The notes beneath the pieces were generated by a model that was not told where the DNA came from, did no database searches, and saw only the letters and a list, made by a program, of their open reading frames with translations. The translations under genes and the position numbers were made by a program. A stretch of DNA of 64,000 nt from Kribbella soli. GTDB lineage: Bacteria > Actinomycetota > Actinomycetes > Propionibacteriales > Kribbellaceae. The stretch is from positions 558,001-622,000 of the forward strand of contig NZ_SJJZ01000004.1 of assembly GCF_004331345.1 (NCBI RefSeq), written 5' to 3'. Below are positions 52,743 through 62,224 of the stretch, one piece after another. Position 1 is the stretch's first letter; each line of letters starts with the position of its first letter.

Positions 52743-54437
52743 TCAGCGGGCGAAAAGTGCGCCTGTCAGGTTGGTGGTGAGGTTGCGGAGCGAGTCCGGC
52801 AGGTACTGCAGGTGCCAGCCGCTCGGGCCGCGGTACCAGGTGAAGCCCTCGTCCGCTTCGTCCGGCGTGGAGTCGGTCGCGACCAGTGCGTCGATCCAGC
52901 GCTCCGAGCCGCCGAGTACGACGGCGTACGGCAGAGCGCGGGAGCAGAGCTCGGCGTGCTGGTCGGTCGGCAGCTCGCTGACGTCCATCTCCAGCAGCTC
53001 ACCGCGGATCGCGGCGACCTGGCCGAGCACACGGCCGGCGGCCGGGGCCTTGGCCGGCATGTAGCGGCCGACCACGAGCAGACCGACACCGACCAGCGTG
53101 ATCGCGAGGCCCAGCAGGCCCCAGGTCGACAACAGGGCCAGCAGGACGGTCGCGATGACACCGACCACGGTGGTCACGATGCCGATCGTTGCCCACAGCG
53201 ACCGCGTGCGGTCCGGGCGCTCGGTGAACCAGCCGCGCTTGACGACACCGTCGTACAGGGCGTCCTGGACCTGGGCGAGGTTCGCCCGGACCTGCTTGCC
53301 GAGCTCGGAGACCAGCACCGAGTCGGCGTCGCCGAAGATCGCGCGGATCAGGACGTTCTCGTACCGCTGCAGTTCCTCGGCGGGAGCGTTCGAGACCCGG
53401 CGCAGTTCCCAGTCCGGCCGCGCGAACTCGGTGCTGTGCTCGAGCTCGACGATCTGGATGTGACCGCGGACGGCCAGGTCGATGATCGTCGCGGTCACGT
53501 CGACCGGGTCGATCCGCTCGTCGATCAGCGTGCCGACCTCACCGGGCCGCAGGTCGGACGGCGGCGTGAAGTCGATCCGGGTGTCGGTACCGAGGCTGAA
53601 CAGCGACGCCGGTACGACGCGCCGCGGGTCGACCTGGTCCCGGCCGCGCAGCCGGTACAGCGCGAACAGCGCGATCGCGCCGAGCAGCAGCACCGCCAGC
53701 GCCGTGATCAGCTGGGCCGCGTCGGTGGAGAAGGCGCGCTTGAAGGTGTGCCGGTACTCGATGATCGAGTTGTCCGCGATCTGACCCTTCGGGAAGCCGA
53801 CCGCCATCTTGACCGTGTTGCCCGGCGGCAGCGCGGTCTGCTGGAAGGTCGGGCCGGAGGTCTCGCCGACCTGCGCGAGCGAGCACGGGATGTTGCTGTC
53901 GATCGGGCCGGCGAAGCAGGCGACGTGCGAGACCTCGGGGACGCTGAAGACGATGTTCGCGGTCTGGATCGGGAGGTTGATCCCGGTCAGCGGCGCGAAC
54001 CGCACCTCGGTGCCGTCCAGGGTCTTCGCGACCGCGCCCTTCACGGTGTACGTGACGTCGAGTTGCGTCGTACCGCCGCTGACGTCCGGTACGGCGATCG
54101 ACGTGACGTCGCCCTCGACCTTCACGTCGGCCTTCTTGTCCTGGCCGCCGGCCTTGACCTGCAGGTCGCCGATCTCCTGGATGTGGTCGATGTCGTCCGG
54201 CAGGTGGTCGCGCGTGACGATGAACCGGGTGAAGGTCCCGTTCACGTCGCTGAGCTTCCAGGTCTCGGCGACCCGGAGCAGGCCGTCACGTTCGACGCGG
54301 ACCTGACTGTCGTAGTTGGTCACCACCGGGTCCGCAGCAGCGCTGGTTGCGTCCGCGCCGGCCGCACCGGCTGGGACAGTGGACAGGCCGAGCAGGCCGA
54401 GGGCACACAGGGATAGCCCGAGGAGACGTAGACGCAT
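52743..54437 (-). CDS. DUF2207 family membrane protein, copy 1
   Basis: 564 aa. Signal peptide (about 1-28), an extracellular beta-rich domain (VVTNYDSQVRVERDGLLRVAETW, the start of DUF2207) to about residue 225, a membrane helix (about 238-260), a cytoplasmic winged-helix-like part (VDVTATIIDLAVRGHIQIVE), two helices near residue 420-465 and a cytosolic tail (ALPYAVVLGGSERWIDAL). The extracellular part has one Cys pair (HVACFAGPIDSNIPCS). Function of DUF2207 proteins is unknown. Divergent from zinc peptidase 1; paralogue of the gene at 59282. Confidence 0.88.
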   Translation of the reverse strand: MRLRLLGLSLCALGLLGLSTVPAGAAGADATSAAADPVVTNYDSQVRVERDGLLRVAETWKLSDVNGTFTRFIVTRDHLPDDIDHIQEIGDLQVKAGGQDKKADVKVEGDVTSIAVPDVSGGTTQLDVTYTVKGAVAKTLDGTEVRFAPLTGINLPIQTANIVFSVPEVSHVACFAGPIDSNIPCSLAQVGETSGPTFQQTALPPGNTVKMAVGFPKGQIADNSIIEYRHTFKRAFSTDAAQLITALAVLLLGAIALFALYRLRGRDQVDPRRVVPASLFSLGTDTRIDFTPPSDLRPGEVGTLIDERIDPVDVTATIIDLAVRGHIQIVELEHSTEFARPDWELRRVSNAPAEELQRYENVLIRAIFGDADSVLVSELGKQVRANLAQVQDALYDGVVKRGWFTERPDRTRSLWATIGIVTTVVGVIATVLLALLSTWGLLGLAITLVGVGLLVVGRYMPAKAPAAGRVLGQVAAIRGELLEMDVSELPTDQHAELCSRALPYAVVLGGSERWIDALVATDSTPDEADEGFTWYRGPSGWHLQYLPDSLRNLTTNLTGALFAR

Positions 54438-54497
54438 CGCCCAATCACACCGTAAAGAGAGGGTCAGGTTGACACGGGGCACGATAGCGTCTGGGGA

Positions 54498-55631
54498 GTG
54501 TCAGGCAACCAATGGGGACCGGGACCCGGACAATTCGGCCCGCCGCCGCAGCAGGGCTACCAGGGTGGTCCCCCGCCTCCGCAGTACTCCGTGCCCCCGC
54601 AGTACTACGCTCCTCCGCTGCCCCCTGGCCAGCAGTACGGGTGGGGTCCGTTGCCGCCTCAGCCGCCGCGGAGGAAGTCCGGCGGTACGGCGCTGCTGGT
54701 CGTCGCGCTGCTCGCGGTGGTCGCGGCCGGAGGCGTGTTCCTGTCCGTGAAGCTCACACAGGGCGGCGACGGACCTATTGCCACCGCACCGGTCGCCACG
54801 GAGTCCGCGACGGCTAAGCCGACATTGGCTCCCAGTAGCGTCCCGCCTCCTGCGACGACTGCTGCTCCGCGGCCCACGCGGACGACCACGACTGTTACTC
54901 CGCCGAAGCCGGTGCAGACCGTGAACCCGGCGACGTACAACGCGGCCCACCGGCTCTACAAGACCGGCGTGATGCGGACCGTGAACTGCAAACAGGCCAA
55001 GACCGGTCTCGGCAACGGCTCACAGGCGCTGGCGTACTTCAAGGCGATCAAGGCCTGTCTGGACCGGGCGTGGCCCACGCAGGTCGCCGCGTCCGGCGGC
55101 CGGTTCCGATCACCCGGCCTGGTCGTCTGGGGCGGCTCGGTGAACACACCGTGCGGCGGTGGCGTCGGGCGCTCGTTCTACTGCCCGACGACGCACACCA
55201 TCTATATGGAGTCGCCGTCGATCGTCTCGTTCTACAAGCAGAACCCGACGTTCGGCCGGATGGTCGGCACGTTCACCATGGCCCACGAGTACGCGCACTC
55301 GGTGCAGTGGATGACCGGACTCGGTGTCGCCTACACGAAGCTCCGGTACGACGCTTCCGCCGCCGGGGCGTTGCAGCTGAGTCGCCGGCTCGAGCTGCAG
55401 GCCTCCTGTCTCGGCAACGTGTTCTTAGGTGCCAACCGCAACAGCTACGGCATCACCGGGTACGCGTACCAGATGTGGCTGTACGACGTGAACAACAGCG
55501 GCGACCGTCCGCCGTACCCGCGGGACCACGGCAGCACCACCAACCACGGGGCCTGGAGCCGCGCAGCCTTCCAGAGCCGTAATCCGGCCAGCTGCAACAC
55601 CTGGTCGGCGTCACCTGCCCGGGTAAGTTGA
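54498..55631 (+). CDS. Membrane-anchored neutral zinc metallopeptidase (PF04228-like), copy 1
   Basis: 377 aa type II membrane protein. A Pro/Gln/Tyr/Gly-rich cytoplasmic tail (about 1-58) leads to one helix (about 62-84), a Thr/Pro-rich linker and an extracellular peptidase. Zinc motif H263-E-Y-A-H267, with the third ligand presumably Glu in RRLELQASC. Several Cys may pair (VNCKQ, KACLDR, NTPCGG, FYCPT). It shares MSGNQWGP with copy 2, and the same promoter: TAGCGT (54485-54490) 7 nt before GTG 54498. Confidence 0.9.
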   Translation: MSGNQWGPGPGQFGPPPQQGYQGGPPPPQYSVPPQYYAPPLPPGQQYGWGPLPPQPPRRKSGGTALLVVALLAVVAAGGVFLSVKLTQGGDGPIATAPVATESATAKPTLAPSSVPPPATTAAPRPTRTTTTVTPPKPVQTVNPATYNAAHRLYKTGVMRTVNCKQAKTGLGNGSQALAYFKAIKACLDRAWPTQVAASGGRFRSPGLVVWGGSVNTPCGGGVGRSFYCPTTHTIYMESPSIVSFYKQNPTFGRMVGTFTMAHEYAHSVQWMTGLGVAYTKLRYDASAAGALQLSRRLELQASCLGNVFLGANRNSYGITGYAYQMWLYDVNNSGDRPPYPRDHGSTTNHGAWSRAAFQSRNPASCNTWSASPARVS

Positions 55632-55657
55632 GCCCTGGCTCCGGTAGCGTCCTGGGT

Positions 55658-56992
55658 GTGTCTGGCAACCAATGGGGTCCTCCTCCCGGGCAGCAGTACC
55701 CGCCGCAGCAGCCGCCTCCGCCCTGGCAGCAGGGGCCGGGGTACGGCGGCCAGCCACCTCCTGGTCGCCCACCTGGCCCACCGCAGGGCCCGCCCACCGG
55801 TCCGCCCTCGGGACCGCCTTACGGACCGCCTCCTGGCGGTCCTCCTTTTCAGGGGCCGGGGCCTGGGCAGCCTTTCCACGGGCACTCGTTCCAGGGCCAG
55901 CCGATGCCGGGTCCTGGGCAGCCGCAGTTCGGCTGGGGCGCTCCACCTGGTGGACCGAAGCCGCCGAAGAAGGGCCGCGGCGGTCTGATCGCCGTCTTGG
56001 TGCTGGTCGGTGTGCTGCTGGTCGGCGTCACCGCGCTGAAGATCGTCTCGTCGGCGCTGAAGGGTGACGGCGACCCGTCGTACGCGAGTCCGACCACCAC
56101 CACGTCGTACAGCCCGACGAACCAGCCGACGAAGGAACCGTCCGGCCAGCCGACCAACAACGTGCCGACGACCAAGCCCACCGCCCAGCCGACCACACAG
56201 GCGCCGCGGCCGACAGCGACCCGGTCAACTGCGACCGCGACCGCCAAGCCGACGGCCAAGCCGGGTCCGACCGACAGCGACCTGGTGCTGCGGAACAGGC
56301 TGTACAAGGCCGGTGCGATGGCGTCGGTGAGCTGCCGGGAGTCCAAGGCGCGGCAGAGCACGGTGGCCGGCGCGCGGGCCAACTACAAGAACTTGCTGGG
56401 CTGCCTGAACAGGGCGTGGGCCCCGCTCGTGGCCAAGTCCGGTGGGCGGTTCCGGGCACCGACCGTGCGGATCTTCAGCGGTACGGTCACGACGCCGTGC
56501 GGGACCCACAGCGACTCCGGGCCGCCGTTCTTCTGCGGCACCACCGACACCATCTACATGAACCTCACCGAGGACATCGGCAACTACAACCGCTACCCGC
56601 AGGCCTACCAGAAGGTGTGGGCGCGGATGTGGATGCTGCACCAGTTCGCGCACGAGTACGGGCACCACATCCAGAACAACATGGGGATCCTGCAGGCGTA
56701 CGCGCGGATCCGGTACGAGCGGCCGAACTACGCGATGGAGCTGCAGGACAGCCGGCGGCTGGAGCTGCAGGCGTCCTGCTTCTCGGACATCTTCATCGGC
56801 GCGAACCGGCGGACCTATCCGATCTCCGGGCAGTCGCTGTTCCAGTGGCGCTGGCTGATCGGGCACGTGACCGACAACGCGAACGACCACGGCGACGCGA
56901 ATAACCACCAGTACTGGGCCACCCGCGGGTACAACTCCCGCAACCCGAGCGTCTGCAACACGTTCGCCGCATCCGCCGCCAAGGTGCAGTGA
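55658..56992 (+). CDS. Membrane-anchored neutral zinc metallopeptidase, copy 2
   Basis: 444 aa. A Pro/Gly/Gln-rich cytoplasmic tail of about 110 residues, one helix (about 116-136), a Thr/Pro/Lys linker, then the peptidase with H332-E-Y-G-H336 and SRRLELQASC. GTG 55658 was chosen because TAGCGT (55645-55650) sits exactly 7 nt upstream, as in copy 1, and MSGNQWGP then follows. It starts 26 bp after copy 1: a tandem duplication that includes the promoter. Confidence 0.9.
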   Translation: MSGNQWGPPPGQQYPPQQPPPPWQQGPGYGGQPPPGRPPGPPQGPPTGPPSGPPYGPPPGGPPFQGPGPGQPFHGHSFQGQPMPGPGQPQFGWGAPPGGPKPPKKGRGGLIAVLVLVGVLLVGVTALKIVSSALKGDGDPSYASPTTTTSYSPTNQPTKEPSGQPTNNVPTTKPTAQPTTQAPRPTATRSTATATAKPTAKPGPTDSDLVLRNRLYKAGAMASVSCRESKARQSTVAGARANYKNLLGCLNRAWAPLVAKSGGRFRAPTVRIFSGTVTTPCGTHSDSGPPFFCGTTDTIYMNLTEDIGNYNRYPQAYQKVWARMWMLHQFAHEYGHHIQNNMGILQAYARIRYERPNYAMELQDSRRLELQASCFSDIFIGANRRTYPISGQSLFQWRWLIGHVTDNANDHGDANNHQYWATRGYNSRNPSVCNTFAASAAKVQ

Positions 56993-57153
56993 GGGCCGTC
57001 ACTGGTCCACTTCGAAACGACTGGCCGGGGTAGCTAGCCTGGTGGGTCCCGTATCGCGCAAAGTATGTCGCGGAGGATACGTAGGGGGAGGCGGCTTCGG
57101 CGCCCCACCAACGAGCTGCAGAGCAATACCCAGCAAGGTCGTGAGGAGCATCG
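56993..57153 (+). promoter_or_regulatory. 161-bp intergenic leader of peptidase copy 3
   Basis: Contains TAGCTAGCCT as a possible -10 region (57033-57042) and folding elements: CGTATC (57050) with GATACG (57077), and GGTGGG (57042) with CCCCACC (57102). GTGAGGAG precedes the ATG. Unlike copies 1 and 2 it is not leaderless. Confidence 0.4.
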
Positions 57154-59244
57154 ATGTCGGACAACAGGAACCAGCCCCCGGGGAGCGACCCGGCTGACGA
57201 TCAGCCGGACCGCCCGCAGGAGCCCGTTCCCGGCCAGCCGCCCGCTGGCCAAGGACCCCGTAGTGGTGGTTGGTTCGGATCCCGGGACAACGAGGCCGGT
57301 CCTCGTGGTCCTGGGGAGCAGAGCCCTGGCGAAGGTCAGCCGGCCACGTGGTGGACGGGTGACTCCGACGCCAAGCGGGAGTTCAGCAACCCGGCCCAGT
57401 CCGAGCAGCCCGCCAGCAGCTGGTTCGACGGCGGCTGGGACCCGAACCGCCGGGAACACCCCGACCAGCCCGCCCCCGGCCAGCCCCAGCCCGGCCGCCC
57501 GCAGCCGGGCCCGAACCGGCCCGGTCCCTCACAGTCGGGTCCCCCGCAGTCCGGGTGGCCGCAGTCAGGTCCGTCACAGTCAGGCCCGAACCAGCCTGGT
57601 CCTGGTCGACCAGGCCCGAACCAGCCCGGCCCGGCGCAATCCGGGCCCGGTCAGTCACGCCCGAACCAGCCCGGCCCGGCACAGTCCGGTGGCGGTCAGT
57701 CGGGTGTGAACCAGCCTGGTTCTTGGCAGTCCGGCCCGCCGGCACCTCAGCCCGGCGCCACCACGCCCAGCCCGTGGCAGTCCGGTCCCCAGCAGCCCGG
57801 TCCGCAGCAGCGCGGTCCGCAGGGGCCGCAGTCTGGTCAGTCCGGTGCGAGCCCGTCTGCCCCTTCGCAGCCCAACCCGTCCCAGCCGAACGCTCCTGAG
57901 TCGGGAGCGTCCTGGGGGACTCAGTCGTGGCCTCTCCAGACTGACTCGGAGGCATCCACCTCCGGCCAGTCCGGCCCGCCCGCATCTGTGCAGGGCGGGT
58001 GGTCGGCCACGGGACAGTCCGAGTCGAGCGCCTGGCAGTCGTCGCCGTCGGAGCAGCAGCCCCGCCAGCAGCAGGGCGGTCCGCACTCCGAGGGCTCGTA
58101 CCTGTGGGGCCCGCAGGGCGGACAGGACCAGCAACAAGGCCAGCAGCAGTCCAGCCCTTGGAGCAACGCGCTCCCGCCGCAGCAGACCGGCGCCCGCCAC
58201 GCCGCCCCCCAGGGCGGTCACGGCGGTCAGATCGGCCCGATGGGTCAGCCTGTCCAACAGGCACCCACCTGGCAGTACCCGCCGATCCCGATCCCGCAGC
58301 CGCCGGGTGGCCGTCGCCGGCGCAAGAAGAAGATGTCCCGCACTCTCCTGATCGGTCTGGTGGTGCTGGCGGTCCTCGTGGTCGGCTCCGGCGTCACGTT
58401 GCTGATCCGCGGCCTCGGCGGCGGCGAGCCCGAGGCGAAGACGACTCCGACGACCTCGACCTCGGAGTCCCCGTCCCCGTCGGAGAGCCCGTCCACGTCA
58501 CCGTCCCCGTCCACGCCGCGTGGCCCGACGGCCGACGAGGTCGTGAAGGGCAGCCGGCTCTACACGATCGGCCCGGTCGCCGCGTCGAAGTGCGCGGAGC
58601 CGCCGTTCGCACCCGTCACCGTCCCGGCCGCGCAGCAGTACTACAACCGCCTGCTGCCTTGCCTGAACCGCACCTGGTGGCTGGCGATGAAGAAGGCGAC
58701 CCTCCCGTTCCGCAACCCGAAGGCCGTCGTGTACGTCGGCAAGGTGCCCTCGCCCTGCGGCATGCAGCGCAGCGTGCGGGCGGCGTACTGCGGTGCGAAC
58801 GAGACGATCTACCTGCCGTTCAGCGTCGACAACCGGTACTACACGACCAATCCGGTCTACGCCCGCGCGATCATGCTGAACACGTTCGCGCACGAGTACG
58901 GCCACCACATCCAGAAGCTCAGCGGGATCCTCGCCTCGTCGATGTCCCGGCAGAAGAGCATGACGCCGAACCAGAAGCTGACCGAGAGCCGCCGGCGCGA
59001 GCTGCAGGCGACCTGTCTCGGCGCGGTCTACCTCGGCGCGAACGCGACGTACATCCCGATGAACGGCGTACTGCTGAACAACTGGAAGTTCCTGATCTCG
59101 CACTCGGGCGACGACTACGCCCGGCCGCGGGTCCACGACCACGGCAACCGGGTCAGCAACTACCAGTGGTCGATCACCGGCTACAACAGCAAGAAGCCCG
59201 ACTCCTGCAACACCTTCACCGCAGCCGACGTTCGGGTGAACTAG
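57154..59244 (+). CDS. Membrane-anchored zinc metallopeptidase with very long Pro/Gly/Gln/Ser tail, copy 3
   Basis: 696 aa. About 390 cytoplasmic residues are almost only P, G, Q, S, N and A, with many QPGP/QSGP repeats (about 100-270), then a basic stop (GGRRRRKKK), one helix (about 392-412), a Ser/Pro linker and the peptidase with H580-E-Y-G-H584 and SRRRELQATC. The tail is likely disordered and is the longest of the four; it may bind partners or phase-separate. Ser/Thr in the tail could be targets of the kinase at 62221. ATG 57154. Confidence 0.9.
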   Translation: MSDNRNQPPGSDPADDQPDRPQEPVPGQPPAGQGPRSGGWFGSRDNEAGPRGPGEQSPGEGQPATWWTGDSDAKREFSNPAQSEQPASSWFDGGWDPNRREHPDQPAPGQPQPGRPQPGPNRPGPSQSGPPQSGWPQSGPSQSGPNQPGPGRPGPNQPGPAQSGPGQSRPNQPGPAQSGGGQSGVNQPGSWQSGPPAPQPGATTPSPWQSGPQQPGPQQRGPQGPQSGQSGASPSAPSQPNPSQPNAPESGASWGTQSWPLQTDSEASTSGQSGPPASVQGGWSATGQSESSAWQSSPSEQQPRQQQGGPHSEGSYLWGPQGGQDQQQGQQQSSPWSNALPPQQTGARHAAPQGGHGGQIGPMGQPVQQAPTWQYPPIPIPQPPGGRRRRKKKMSRTLLIGLVVLAVLVVGSGVTLLIRGLGGGEPEAKTTPTTSTSESPSPSESPSTSPSPSTPRGPTADEVVKGSRLYTIGPVAASKCAEPPFAPVTVPAAQQYYNRLLPCLNRTWWLAMKKATLPFRNPKAVVYVGKVPSPCGMQRSVRAAYCGANETIYLPFSVDNRYYTTNPVYARAIMLNTFAHEYGHHIQKLSGILASSMSRQKSMTPNQKLTESRRRELQATCLGAVYLGANATYIPMNGVLLNNWKFLISHSGDDYARPRVHDHGNRVSNYQWSITGYNSKKPDSCNTFTAADVRVN

Positions 59245-59281
59245 GCAGAACCTAAGACCGTGGTGGCGGCGGCCACCGCTC

Positions 59282-60985
59282 TCAGCCGAAGAGGCGGCGG
59301 GCGGTGGTCAGGGAGCCGCCGAACGACGTGACGAAGTTGCTGAGCGATTCCCCGATGTCGGACAGGTGCCAGTTCTCCGGACCGGAGTACCAGCCGATGC
59401 CGGCGTCGGGGTCGTCGTCGTCATCGGTCGCGGCGATCTCCAGGGCCCACTTCTCGGTCAGCCCGAGCACAGCGGCGTACGGCAGGCAGCGGGACGCGAA
59501 CTCGAGCCGGTGGCTCTGCGGTAGGTCGGACGAGGTCTCGTTGGCCAGGTAGTGCTGCAGACCGGCCACCCGGCCCAGTACGGCGGCACCACGCGCGGTG
59601 CGGGCCGGTGCGGCCTGTCCGACGAGTGCGAGCACCAGACCGGCCGCCATGACCGCGAAACCGACCAGGGCGAACTTGCTGACGATCGCGAGCACGATGG
59701 TCAGTACGACGCCCGCACCGAGCAGCACCACACCTGCGGTGGTCCACCGGTTCCGGACCGCGTCCGGACGGTTGTTGAACCAGCCCTGCGTGACGACGTC
59801 GGAGTACAGCTGCTCGCGAACCAGGTTGAGCCGCGGCCGCAGCGACGGGCCGAGCGCGGAGACGAGCACCGAGTCGCCGTCAGCGAACACCGCGTCCAGC
59901 AAGGCCTTCTCGTACGCCAGCAGCTCCGGACCGCCCGGGTGCAGCCGCTGCAGCTCCCAGTCGAGCTTGCCGAAGTGCGAGTCGCGCGGCTGCTCGACGA
60001 TCGTCAGGTAGTTGCGCACGGCAAGGTCCAGCAGGGTCGCGGTGATGTCGACGACGTCGGCCGTCTCGTCCACCACGGTGCCGACCTGGCCGGGCCGGAT
60101 GCCGTCCGGAGCGGCGAACTGCGGGCCGTCGGCGCCGTCGAGCACCGGCCGCTCCGGTGCGCCCTCGCCGACCTTCGCGGCGTCCCGGCCGCGGAAGAAC
60201 CACAGGCCAACTGCACCGAGCAGTCCGAGCCCGAACACGATCACTGCCAGCCCGACGGTGGTCTTGTCGACCGTGAACGCCCTCCCGAGCGTCCAGCGGG
60301 TGGAGTACTGCGCGTTCGCCTGCACGGTCGCCTGGTCGCTCAGCCCGGTCAGGAACGTCACCCGGCCACCAGCGGGTACGCCGTTCTGCTCGATCTCCAG
60401 CGCAGCCGACTCGCCCAGCTGCGACGACGTACACGGAAGGCTCGAGCCGGTGCGGCCGGCGAAGCAGGTCACCCAGGTCGCGAAGGGGACGCCGATGCTC
60501 AGGGTCGCCTTCGGGATCGACGGGGAGAAGCCCTGCACGATCGGCCAGCTCACCTGGCGGCCCTCGGTCGAGTCGGCGACCACGTTGTCCACGGTGTAGC
60601 TGTAGACGACCTTCGACTGCCCGGACACGTTCAGCGTCAGCTTGCGGCCGTCGTCGGTGCTCTCGTTCTGGAAGCCCTGGGCGGGCTGTCCGTTCACCGT
60701 CGCGGACACGTCCTTCAGCTCGTACGTGCGGTCCCGCTCGGCGTCCGAGCGGACCCGGGTCGTCAGCGTGCGGCTGAACGTCGTACCGCCTGCGGTCAGG
60801 TCGACCGTCTCCTTGACCTGTAGCTCACCGTCCTTCGTGAGCGTCGCGTCCGCGGAGTACGCGGTGATCTGGTCCCCTGCCATCGGGGCCACCGCCTCGG
60901 CAGCCACAGTGCTCAAGGCAACGAACAACGGGGCGGTCAGGGACATCAGCAGGGCAGCCGGGAGGAGGCGGCGCTTCAGTGACAT
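59282..60985 (-). CDS. DUF2207 family membrane protein, copy 2
   Basis: 567 aa, same plan as copy 1: signal peptide, extracellular DUF2207 domain (QITAYSADATLTKDGELQVKETVDL), helix near 255-275, cytosolic winged-helix-like part (VDITATLLDLAVRNYLTIVE), two helices near 440-480 and a tail with a run of five Asp. The corresponding Cys pair is kept (WVTCFAGRTGSSLPCT). ATG 60985 is 6 nt after TACTCT (60997-60992). An open frame continues upstream but has no domain; it overlaps the divergent peptidase gene and is rejected. Confidence 0.88.
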   Translation of the reverse strand: MSLKRRLLPAALLMSLTAPLFVALSTVAAEAVAPMAGDQITAYSADATLTKDGELQVKETVDLTAGGTTFSRTLTTRVRSDAERDRTYELKDVSATVNGQPAQGFQNESTDDGRKLTLNVSGQSKVVYSYTVDNVVADSTEGRQVSWPIVQGFSPSIPKATLSIGVPFATWVTCFAGRTGSSLPCTSSQLGESAALEIEQNGVPAGGRVTFLTGLSDQATVQANAQYSTRWTLGRAFTVDKTTVGLAVIVFGLGLLGAVGLWFFRGRDAAKVGEGAPERPVLDGADGPQFAAPDGIRPGQVGTVVDETADVVDITATLLDLAVRNYLTIVEQPRDSHFGKLDWELQRLHPGGPELLAYEKALLDAVFADGDSVLVSALGPSLRPRLNLVREQLYSDVVTQGWFNNRPDAVRNRWTTAGVVLLGAGVVLTIVLAIVSKFALVGFAVMAAGLVLALVGQAAPARTARGAAVLGRVAGLQHYLANETSSDLPQSHRLEFASRCLPYAAVLGLTEKWALEIAATDDDDDPDAGIGWYSGPENWHLSDIGESLSNFVTSFGGSLTTARRLFG

Positions 60986-61063
60986 GGGTCGAGAGTAGTC
61001 TCGTGCCGGTTCGTGCAGCGAACTCGACCGACCGCGTGACCCGACCACATGGAGGCCAGACCT

Positions 61064-62224
61064 GTGAGCAGCCCGTACGGGTACGGCGGCCCGCCGCAGG
61101 GCGCACCGCAGGGCCGGCCACTCGGCCCGCCGCCTGGTGTGTTGCCGCCGCCGCAGGCCGCGCCGTGGCCGCCGCAGCAGGGTCAGTACCCACAGGGTCC
61201 GATGCAAGGTACGCCGTACCCGGGCCAGCAATACCCCGCTCCGCAGTACCAGGGCCAGCCGTACCCAGGTCAGTTCCAGCCGTACTACGGCGGTCCGGGC
61301 CAGTTCAACGGGTTCCAGCCGCCGCGGAAGCGGGGCGGGGCGCTGCGACTGGTCCTGGTGAGCTTCATCTTCCTGACCTTCATCGGCGTGTCCGTGGCCG
61401 TGGTGGCCGCGCTGCTGGGCTCCAACAGCACCGAGAACACGGCCGAGCCCAAGGTGACCGGTCCGTCGATCGTGCCGACGCCGACGACCAACCCCGAGAA
61501 GGGCACCGCCGAGGACTTCCTGCTGAACGCCGACGTCTACCGCACCGGTCCGCTGCCGGGGCAGAACTGCCCGGCTGCCAATCTCGGCAGCGGCAGCCTG
61601 GCGTCGCAGAAGGTCTACTACCAGCGGCTCTTCAAGTGCCTGAACGACGCGTGGCGCCCGATCTTCAAGGAGCTCGGCGAGGAGAAGCCGGACCCGGGCC
61701 TGGTTGTGTTCGACCAGCCGGTGACGACCGCGTGCGGCAACTTCCAGCCGCTGTCCGGACGGGTACTGGCGTTCTACTGCTACGGCAACCAGGTGATGTA
61801 CGTCGACGTGAAGCAGATGAACCGGGCCTTCGGTCCGGCCCACGACCTGGCGTATCTGATGACGATCGCGCACGAGTACGGCCACCACGTCCAGGGTGTC
61901 AGCGGACTGTTCTACGCACGTGCCGTCTACCTGCAGGACCACCCGGAGCAGAAGCTCGAGAGTTCGCGCCGCAACGAGTTGCAGGCCTCCTGCTTCGCCG
62001 GCGTGTTCAGCAAGGCCGTGGCGAAGTCGTACCCGCTGACGAATCGGCTGGGTGAGTTCAAGGAGCAGTCGAGCAACAGCTTCGGTGAGTCGGCTGACAC
62101 GCCGGAGGACGAGCGGACGCACGGTCTGGCGACCAGCCAGGGCTTCTGGATCCAGAACGGCTTCAACATCGGCGAGAACAAGGCCTGTGACACCTTCGCG
62201 GTGTCGGCGGATCTGGTGAAGTGA
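61064..62224 (+). CDS. Membrane-anchored neutral zinc metallopeptidase, copy 4
   Basis: 386 aa. A Gly/Pro/Gln/Tyr-rich tail (about 1-85), one helix (about 96-120), a Thr/Pro linker and the peptidase with H270-E-Y-G-H274 and SRRNELQASC. It is the most divergent of the four and the closest to the classical YpfJ pattern (AHEYGHHVQGVSG). GTG 61064 follows GGAGG by 8 nt; the in-frame ATG at 61049 lies inside that site. Its stop overlaps the kinase GTG (GTGA), so the two are translated together. Confidence 0.9.
   Translation: MSSPYGYGGPPQGAPQGRPLGPPPGVLPPPQAAPWPPQQGQYPQGPMQGTPYPGQQYPAPQYQGQPYPGQFQPYYGGPGQFNGFQPPRKRGGALRLVLVSFIFLTFIGVSVAVVAALLGSNSTENTAEPKVTGPSIVPTPTTNPEKGTAEDFLLNADVYRTGPLPGQNCPAANLGSGSLASQKVYYQRLFKCLNDAWRPIFKELGEEKPDPGLVVFDQPVTTACGNFQPLSGRVLAFYCYGNQVMYVDVKQMNRAFGPAHDLAYLMTIAHEYGHHVQGVSGLFYARAVYLQDHPEQKLESSRRNELQASCFAGVFSKAVAKSYPLTNRLGEFKEQSSNSFGESADTPEDERTHGLATSQGFWIQNGFNIGENKACDTFAVSADLVK

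Noticed and set aside
56993..57153. c-di-AMP (ydaO) riboswitch upstream of peptidase copy 3
   Set aside because: The leader can fold, but I do not see the conserved ydaO core sequences.
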